A DNA stretch of 9,650 nucleotides, taken from CAVSUR01 sp052143655. GTDB lineage: Bacteria; Actinomycetota; Actinomycetes; Streptosporangiales; Streptosporangiaceae. Within the stretch, counting starts at the first letter, position 1; each line of letters starts with the position of its first letter. The position numbers and the translations under genes were made by a program. Location: assembly GCA_052143655.1 (NCBI GenBank), contig JBKQSL010000474.1:1-9650 (forward strand), written 5' to 3'. The notes under the pieces were generated by a model. That model made no database searches. It saw only the letters and a program-made list of their open reading frames with translations, and was not told the origin of the DNA. Positions 5,883 to 9,650 of the stretch are shown here, in pieces.

Positions 5883-5963
5883 GTGACCCATGCCGTGGAG
5901 GTCGCCGGTCAGGCTGCCGATGTCGCCGTCGCCCGCGTCACCGCCGCCCGGCCGTCGAGATGA
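5883..5963 (+). CDS. Possible 26-residue frame coupled to the HxlR gene
   Basis: GTG at 5883 directly follows the previous stop, and the TGA (5961-5963) overlaps the HxlR ATG as ATGA. The product (MTHAVEVAGQAADVAVARVTAARPSR) has no recognisable domain. Its possible role is translational coupling, since the HxlR start has no good Shine-Dalgarno of its own. It could equally be a chance frame in decayed sequence. Confidence 0.25.
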   Translation: MTHAVEVAGQAADVAVARVTAARPSR

Positions 5964-6313
5964 CTATCGAGTGGAGACGGCCTCATGCCCTGGTCGGGTT
6001 GATCGGCGGACGCTGGACTCTGGCGGTGCTCGCTGAGCTGGCTGCTGGGGGGCTGCGCTATCAAGGCCTCCATGACGTACTGGATGGCATCTCGCACAAG
6101 GTGCTCACCGACACGCTGAGACGCGCCGAGCGCGACGGCCTCATCGGCCGGCATCTCGATCCCGGCCGGATGGACACCGCCAGCCTCTACGAGCTCACCG
6201 ATCTCGGCAGATCGCTTGAAGAGCCTCTCGCCGCGCTCGGGCGGTGGGTCGACGCCAACTGGGACCAGGTCGAAGCAGCTCAGCGCGATTGGGCGAGCCG
6301 GGCCAGGAGCTGA
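5960..6313 (+). CDS. HxlR-family winged-helix regulator
   Basis: A 117-residue MarR-like winged-helix protein of the HxlR family, cytoplasmic and normally dimeric. The family core is clear: LIGGRWTLAVLAEL (14-27), LRYQGLHDVLDGISHKVLTDTLRRAERDGLIGR (32-64) with the recognition helix at ~44-58, the wing ending in LYELTDLGRSLEEPLAALGRWVD (76-98), and a C-terminal dimerisation helix. No cysteine is present, so the thiol-based redox or aldehyde sensing known for some relatives is unlikely. The ATG at 5960 is at the normal distance (~13 residues) from the family core and overlaps an upstream stop as ATGA. The MFS exporter begins 290 bases downstream on the same strand with its own promoter-like sequence, so this regulator is the natural candidate for controlling it. 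Confidence 0.9.
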   Translation: MTIEWRRPHALVGLIGGRWTLAVLAELAAGGLRYQGLHDVLDGISHKVLTDTLRRAERDGLIGRHLDPGRMDTASLYELTDLGRSLEEPLAALGRWVDANWDQVEAAQRDWASRARS

Positions 6314-6373
6314 TCGAAGGCCCGTTGCTTTTCGCCGGAGTGCCATGGGCACCTGGGGGCAAGCCAGCTTTCG

Positions 6374-6402
6374 TTGAAGTGCAATGTGGCCTGCTGTAGC
6401 GT
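6374..6402 (+). promoter_or_regulatory. Putative promoter of the MFS exporter
   Basis: TTGAAG (6374-6379) and TAGCGT (6397-6402) are separated by exactly 17 bases, matching the actinobacterial housekeeping pattern (TTGAcN / TAgnnT). Transcription would start near 6408-6410 and give a leader of ~195 bases. This is based on sequence resemblance only. Confidence 0.55.
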
Positions 6403-6411
6403 GAGTGGTAA

Positions 6412-6436
6412 CACGGCGGGTAGTCCCGTAGCCGTG
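6412..6436 (+). promoter_or_regulatory. Leader hairpin 1
   Basis: CACGGC (6412-6417) pairs with GCCGTG (6431-6436), and inside it GGG pairs with CCC around the loop TAGT, leaving a 3-base bulge (GTA). It lies at the predicted 5' end of the exporter mRNA. It has no T-tract and so is not a terminator. Confidence 0.5.
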
Positions 6437-6465
6437 CTGGGCTCTGCTTGACGCCTTGGGCAGCC

Positions 6466-6485
6466 TCCGGGAGCGTTGCTCCGGA
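6466..6485 (+). promoter_or_regulatory. Leader hairpin 2
   Basis: TCCGGGAGC (6466-6474) pairs with GCTCCGGA (6478-6485) around a GTT loop, with one bulged G, giving eight base pairs. It is a second stable element of the exporter leader, located before the upstream reading frame at 6517. Confidence 0.5.
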
Positions 6486-6516
6486 CCCTGGTGGCGCAGG
6501 TTTGGCAGATTAGTCC

Positions 6517-6591
6517 ATGAGACGCCTGGTTCGGGCAGGACGACCGCGCACGGTCTGTCGCCCCGTACGGGCTCGACGCCTCCTCAGCTAG
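6517..6591 (+). CDS. Arg-rich 24-residue leader peptide (putative)
   Basis: ATG to TAG frame of 24 codons ending 12 bases before the exporter's GTG. Nine residues are arginine (positions 2, 3, 6, 9, 11, 15, 18, 20, 21), including R-P-R (9-11) and R-A-R (18-20), the R/K-x-R/K pattern at which macrolides are known to arrest ribosomes in leader peptides. Its final codons CTC CTC AGC TAG contain the bases that pair with the exporter's Shine-Dalgarno. A stop lies two codons before the ATG, so the start cannot be further upstream. Weakness: no proper Shine-Dalgarno (nearest GCAGG is 16 bases away), and GC-rich DNA readily yields Arg-rich frames. Confidence 0.35.
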   Translation: MRRLVRAGRPRTVCRPVRARRLLS

Positions 6592-6596
6592 AGGAG
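6580..6596 (+). promoter_or_regulatory. Hairpin sequestering the exporter's ribosome site
   Basis: CTCCTC (6580-6585) is perfectly complementary to GAGGAG (6591-6596), with loop AGCTA. GAGGAG is the exporter's Shine-Dalgarno, 7 bases before its GTG, so the folded form would block initiation. A ribosome on the leader frame would open it. Confidence 0.55.
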
Positions 6597-6603
6597 AAAC
6601 GCC

Positions 6604-8214
6604 GTGACTGTTGTCCTTGATGGCGCGTCGGCACCTGTCGCGGTGTCCGGAACACGAAGATGGTGGGCGCTGGGCGCTCTGAGCCTGGCCGTCCTGGTGG
6701 TGGGTATCGACGGCACGGTGCTCAGCGTGGCTCTGCCCACGCTGGCTAGGGCGCTGCACGCGTCGGAGTCCGATCTTCAGTGGTTCTCGTCGGGGTACTT
6801 CCTGGTCCTGGCCGCCGCGATGCTCCCGGCCGGCCTGCTGGGTGACCGTTACGGCCGCAAGAAGGTCCTCCTTACCTCCCTGGCGCTTTTCGGGATCGGA
6901 TCGGTGGCGTGCGCGTACTCGACGTCGGTGGCGGAGTTCCTGGCGGCCCGGGTGCTGGTCGGGCTCGGCGGCGCAGGGCTGATCGTGATGGCGTTCTCCG
7001 TCCTGACGGTGCTGTTCAGCAAGGCGGAGCGGCCGAAGGCGGTGGGGGCGATGTCGGCGGCCAGCTTCGTGGCCTTCCCGATCGGCCCGATCCTGGGCGG
7101 CTGGCTGCTCACCAGCTACTGGTGGGGCTGGGTGTTCCTGATCAACGTGCCGGTCGTGGTGGTCGGCCTGGCGGCCGTCGCCGCCCTGGTGCCGGAGTCC
7201 CGCGCGTCGCAGCGCCCGGGCCTGGACCTTGTGGGAGTGGCGGCCTCGGCCGCCGGGCTGGTGGCGCTGACCTACGGCCTGATCCAGGCCGGCCAGGACG
7301 GCTGGGGCGATGCCGGGGCCCTGGCCTTGATGATCGCCGGTGTGGCGCTGCTGGCCGGCTTCTTCGGCTGGGAACGCCGGCTGACCCGCCGGCCGGGCGG
7401 CCAGCCGCTCATCGATCTGAGCCTGTTCGGCTCGGCGTCGTTCACCTGGGGCGTGATCCTGTCCGTGGTGCCGATCCTGGCCATGCTCGGCATCCTGTTC
7501 ACCATGCCGCAGTACTCCCAGGGCGTGCTCGGCACGACCGCCATGGGCTCGGGCCTGCGGCTGCTGCCTCTGGTCGGCGGGATGGTGGCCGGAGCCGTTC
7601 CCGCTGCCCGCGTGGTCCGCCTGGTGGGCGCCAAGGTGGCCGTGACCGCCGGGTTCATCCTGCTCGCGGCCGGGCTGGTCGCGGGCGCTATGACGAGCGT
7701 GAGCTCGGGCGGCCTGTTCGTGGCGGCGTGGCTGGCGGTCGCCGGGCTGGGGACGGGCATCGCCATGGCCACCGCCATGTCCGCCGCGCTGGTCGAGTTG
7801 TCGGCGGACAAAAGCGGCGTTGGCTCGGCGGTGCTGCAGGCGGTCAACAAGACCGGGGGTCCGCTCGGCATCGCCATCCTCGGCAGCGTGCTGAGCGTCG
7901 GCTACCTGGCCCGCCTGCACCTGTCGGGACTGCCGCCGGCCGCCGCCGCGGCCGTCCGCCAGAGCGTCTTCGGCGGCGTGGCGGTCGCCTCGAAGATTCA
8001 CTCGGCGGCGCTGCTCGCGTCCGTGCAGGCGGCCTTCGTGCACGGCATGGACCTGGCGCTGCTGGTGTCCGCCGGCATCGCCGTGGCGGGCGTCGTCCTC
8101 ACCCTGGTCTTCCTGCCGGCGTCGAACGCCCCGAAGAAGACAGTGCAGCCGGTCATGAACGCAGACGGCGAGGCTGCCGGAAAACAGCCGGCAATCACCG
8201 GTCAGGCAGCGTGA
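6604..8214 (+). CDS. DHA2-type MFS drug exporter (EmrB/QacA-like)
   Basis: A 536-residue inner-membrane proton-driven multidrug exporter of the 14-helix DHA2 group; length and hydrophobicity pattern fit. Landmarks are the first-helix Asp motif VGIDGTVLSVALPTLARAL (33-51, D36), motif A GLLGDRYGRKK (78-88) in the 2-3 loop, motif B region ARVLVGLGGAG (115-125) and motif C SFVAFPIGPILGG (154-166), diagnostic of antiporters. The C-terminal half includes NKTGGPLGIAILGSV (415-429), common in this family. The last ~30 residues are hydrophilic. The GTG start has GAGGAG 7 bases upstream, but that site is paired in a hairpin with the end of an upstream Arg-rich frame, suggesting post-transcriptional control in addition to HxlR. 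An HxlR regulator precedes it and a TetR regulator lies further left. The substrate cannot be read from the sequence. A long antisense open frame over the gene is a composition artefact. Confidence 0.93.
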   Translation: MTVVLDGASAPVAVSGTRRWWALGALSLAVLVVGIDGTVLSVALPTLARALHASESDLQWFSSGYFLVLAAAMLPAGLLGDRYGRKKVLLTSLALFGIGSVACAYSTSVAEFLAARVLVGLGGAGLIVMAFSVLTVLFSKAERPKAVGAMSAASFVAFPIGPILGGWLLTSYWWGWVFLINVPVVVVGLAAVAALVPESRASQRPGLDLVGVAASAAGLVALTYGLIQAGQDGWGDAGALALMIAGVALLAGFFGWERRLTRRPGGQPLIDLSLFGSASFTWGVILSVVPILAMLGILFTMPQYSQGVLGTTAMGSGLRLLPLVGGMVAGAVPAARVVRLVGAKVAVTAGFILLAAGLVAGAMTSVSSGGLFVAAWLAVAGLGTGIAMATAMSAALVELSADKSGVGSAVLQAVNKTGGPLGIAILGSVLSVGYLARLHLSGLPPAAAAAVRQSVFGGVAVASKIHSAALLASVQAAFVHGMDLALLVSAGIAVAGVVLTLVFLPASNAPKKTVQPVMNADGEAAGKQPAITGQAA

Positions 8215-8319
8215 ACGCGCAATGGCGAAGACCCGGGCGGCGATTCAGGGCTTGTGCGGCCAGGCCAGGATCGTGCCGCCGGACCAGCGCCGCCACAATG
8301 ACGGGGACATCTGCCCGCC

Positions 8320-8342
8320 GACGTCATCGTTGCGATGACGTC
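8320..8342. promoter_or_regulatory. Perfect 10-bp inverted repeat over a start codon
   Basis: GACGTCATCG (8320-8329) and CGATGACGTC (8333-8342) are exact reverse complements with loop TTG. The ATG at 8335 lies in the right arm. It could be an operator for a dimeric repressor or an RNA hairpin hiding the start codon. It lacks a T-tract and is not especially GC-rich, so an intrinsic terminator for the exporter is less likely. Confidence 0.7.
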
Positions 8343-8952
8343 TCGCAGCAGCCCCGCAGCCGGGTCGAGTGAATCCGCCATCAGTGACCAGATGCTGACC
8401 GAGCTGTCCCACCTGGAGCGGGCCGACCTCCTGCGCCGCGTCCAGATGCTGCACGCGTCAGAGTTCAGTATCAGTCGGCGCGTGCTGACCGCCAGGCGCT
8501 GGTTCATCCGGTTCCTGGCTGTCTGCTGTCTGGTCCTGATTCCCTGGACAATCGGGCTGGCCGTCTCCTTGCCCCGCACCTACGTCACCGCCAACTGGCG
8601 CGTTCTCTGGACCGGCTTCGACGTCGTACTGCTCGGCTGCCTCGCGGTCACCGCGTGGGGCCTGTGGAAGCAGCGCCAGATCGTCGTGCCGGCGTCGATC
8701 ATCACGAGCGTCCTGCTCTTGTGCGACGCGTGGTTCGACCTGCTCACCGCAAATGGGCACCGGGACCTGATCGTGAGCGCAGCATCGGCGCTGTTCGGTG
8801 AACTGCCCCTGGCCACGATGCTGATCCTGCTCAGCATCCGGGCCCTGCGCGTGGGAGCACGCGCCGCTCGCGCCCTGGAGCAGGACGCCCCGCTCTCATC
8901 GCTATGGCGTGCCCCGCTGATCACATTCCCCGGCCCGTCAAAGATCCAGTAA
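8335..8952 (+). CDS. Four-helix membrane protein of unknown function
   Basis: A 205-residue protein with a hydrophilic N-terminus containing a helical segment (LTELSHLERADLLRRVQMLHASE, 21-43), then four likely membrane helices near residues 57-78, 92-110, 115-134 and 146-168, and a short basic-to-neutral tail. Trp, Asp and Arg residues near helix ends (IPWTIGLAVSLPRTY, CDAWFDLLTANGHRD) resemble a set of uncharacterised actinobacterial membrane proteins; no function is known to me. The ATG at 8335 is inside a perfect inverted repeat and has no Shine-Dalgarno. The next in-frame ATG (8392, residue 20) also lacks one, but would keep all helices. It follows the exporter by 120 bases on the same strand and may or may not share its transcript. 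Confidence 0.75.
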   Translation: MTSRSSPAAGSSESAISDQMLTELSHLERADLLRRVQMLHASEFSISRRVLTARRWFIRFLAVCCLVLIPWTIGLAVSLPRTYVTANWRVLWTGFDVVLLGCLAVTAWGLWKQRQIVVPASIITSVLLLCDAWFDLLTANGHRDLIVSAASALFGELPLATMLILLSIRALRVGARAARALEQDAPLSSLWRAPLITFPGPSKIQ

Positions 8953-8994
8953 ATCCCGGGGAGTTCCCGTAGCGCGGTGGCCGCCACTGCCCCA

Positions 8995-9012
8995 GGCGGC
9001 GCGCACGCCGCC
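8995..9012 (+). terminator. GC-rich hairpin, possible terminator
   Basis: GGCGGCG (8995-9001) pairs with CGCCGCC (9006-9012) around a four-base loop, 43 bases after the membrane gene's stop. There is no T-tract, which is common for hairpin terminators proposed in actinobacteria, but in DNA this GC-rich such symmetry also arises by chance. The rest of the gap to 9180 shows no gene. Confidence 0.3.
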
Positions 9013-9180
9013 GGTGTCCCGCTCGGCCCGCAGCCGATGTCGTGCGCTGCTGCCGACAGGAGCCAGGTAACGCGACGCGGCGAACGAGGCGACAGACTAT
9101 TCGTTCGGCGCGGCACGGCCACGCTTGCTGACCAGCCGGGACCGACGCCAGGCGGCTACATGCGTTGGTCTGCGGCGAGG

Positions 9181-9435
9181 TCAGTAGTGGTAGCGGGCCG
9201 CGAGGACGATGATCTCTGCTTCGGTCACGATGTAGACGAGGCGGTGCTCGTCGTCGATCCGCCGGGACCATGCCCCGGGCAGGTGGTACTTGAGCGGCTC
9301 GGGCTTGCCGATGCCGGTGAACGGATCCCGCCGGACGTCCTCGATCAGCTTATTGATCCGCGCGAGCATCTTGCGGTCGGTCTTGAGCCAGGACGTGTAG
9401 TCCTCCCAGCCCTGGTCCTCAAATGCCAGCCTCAC
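9181..9435 (-). CDS. yoeB: YoeB-family toxin (ribosome-dependent mRNA endonuclease)
   Basis: An 84-residue Txe/YoeB toxin, the same length as the E. coli protein and colinear with it throughout. These toxins bind the ribosomal A site and cleave mRNA during translation. The active-site set is complete: E46 in GKPEPLK (43-49), R65 in EHRLVY (63-68), and the C-terminal H83-Y84 in ARYHY; the SRRI motif (57-60) is also present. The start is GTG, overlapping the antitoxin stop by four bases (GTGA), so the toxin is translationally coupled behind the antitoxin as is usual for this system. The antitoxin normally binds the toxin and the complex represses the operon promoter, which is outside the window. 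Intact by sequence, so probably active unless the antitoxin is damaged upstream. Confidence 0.95.
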   Translation of the reverse strand: MRLAFEDQGWEDYTSWLKTDRKMLARINKLIEDVRRDPFTGIGKPEPLKYHLPGAWSRRIDDEHRLVYIVTEAEIIVLAARYHY

Positions 9436-9650
9436 TGGGCACTGCCGACGTCGGCGTCGGCGTCGATCAGGGCATGCTCGGCGATGCGGATGCCGTTCAG
9501 GGCGTTCTCGTAGGCACTGAGCAGCCGGCGGGCGTTGGCCGGCGAGCGCAGCAGGTAGGCGCCCTCGCGCAGGGCGGCGTAGTCCTCGGCGGAGACGAGG
9601 AAGGCGTTGCCGTGCCTGGAGACGATCTCGATCGCGTCGTGGTCCTCATT
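9432..9650 (-). CDS. yefM: YefM-family antitoxin, 5' end beyond the window
   Basis: The C-terminal 72 residues of a YefM/Phd-type antitoxin are visible; the first ~15-20 residues lie past the right edge. The strand/helix pattern IEIVSRHGNAFLVSAEDYAALREGAYLLRSPANARRLL matches the family, and YLLRSPANARRL is the hallmark at the end of the folded DNA-binding domain. The following ~28 residues (YENALNGIRIAEHALIDADADVG) are the acidic, toxin-neutralising tail, expected to be disordered when free. Its TGA overlaps the toxin GTG. In this family it acts as neutraliser of YoeB and as autorepressor. Confidence 0.93.
   Translation of the reverse strand, partial: NEDHDAIEIVSRHGNAFLVSAEDYAALREGAYLLRSPANARRLLSAYENALNGIRIAEHALIDADADVGSAQ

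Noticed and set aside
6280..8043. 587-codon open frame on the minus strand over the MFS gene
   Set aside because: Its product is a His/Arg/Gln/Gly-rich low-complexity translation of the antisense of a clear transporter; long antisense frames are normal in DNA with this codon bias.
6909..8372. 487-codon plus-strand frame inside and beyond the MFS gene
   Set aside because: Out-of-frame shadow rich in Arg, Gly and Pro without any domain.
8977..9513. 178-codon plus-strand frame over the toxin-antitoxin genes
   Set aside because: Antisense shadow of the clearly recognisable YoeB and YefM genes.
1..9650. CRISPR array, rRNA or riboswitch
   Set aside because: No regularly spaced palindromic repeats beyond the gapless 18-bp array, no rRNA-like conserved stretches, and no aptamer pattern I could recognise.

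Overview
The window is GC-rich DNA with strongly GC-biased third codon positions, GTG starts and 4-base stop/start overlaps, which points to a high-GC actinobacterium. Genus cannot be told from the sequence. It reads as an accessory, partly decayed region: intact small regulatory and transport modules alternate with gene fragments and a relic of an integrative element.

Left part (1-2223): the 3' end of a LiaF-like/cell-envelope-response gene, a gap of about 300 bp, then a tight two-gene operon of a PadR-type repressor and a multi-spanning membrane protein (GTGA overlap). A perfect 14-bp palindrome sits on the putative -10 element just before the padR start, suggesting autorepression.

Middle part (2224-5029): a decayed stretch. 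It holds three perfect or near-perfect 18-bp tandem repeats, the isolated C-terminal quarter of an ornithine carbamoyltransferase, a DedA/VTT membrane protein on the minus strand that lacks the usual family arginines, a perfect 10-bp tandem duplication, the C-terminal catalytic half of a tyrosine integrase, and immediately after it the 3' half of a tRNA-Lys(UUU) on the minus strand (the likely attachment core). The matching tRNA 5' half is degenerate, so this looks like a relic rather than a normally integrated element. About 480 bp without a convincing gene follows.

Right-centre part (5030-8214): a drug-response style module: a TetR-family repressor (minus) with a 20-bp near-perfect palindrome upstream, two tiny reading frames where a divergent target gene would be expected, an HxlR-family regulator, and a DHA2-type 14-helix MFS exporter. 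The exporter has a long structured leader: a promoter-like pair of hexamers with 17-bp spacing, hairpins, and a 24-codon arginine-rich upstream frame whose last codons pair with the exporter's Shine-Dalgarno. This arrangement, resembling translational attenuation, is the most interesting signal in the window.

Right end (8335-9650): a four-helix membrane protein of unknown function whose start codon lies inside a perfect 10-bp inverted repeat, a gene-poor gap, and a minus-strand YefM-YoeB toxin-antitoxin pair; the toxin is complete with its catalytic residues and the antitoxin runs off the window edge.
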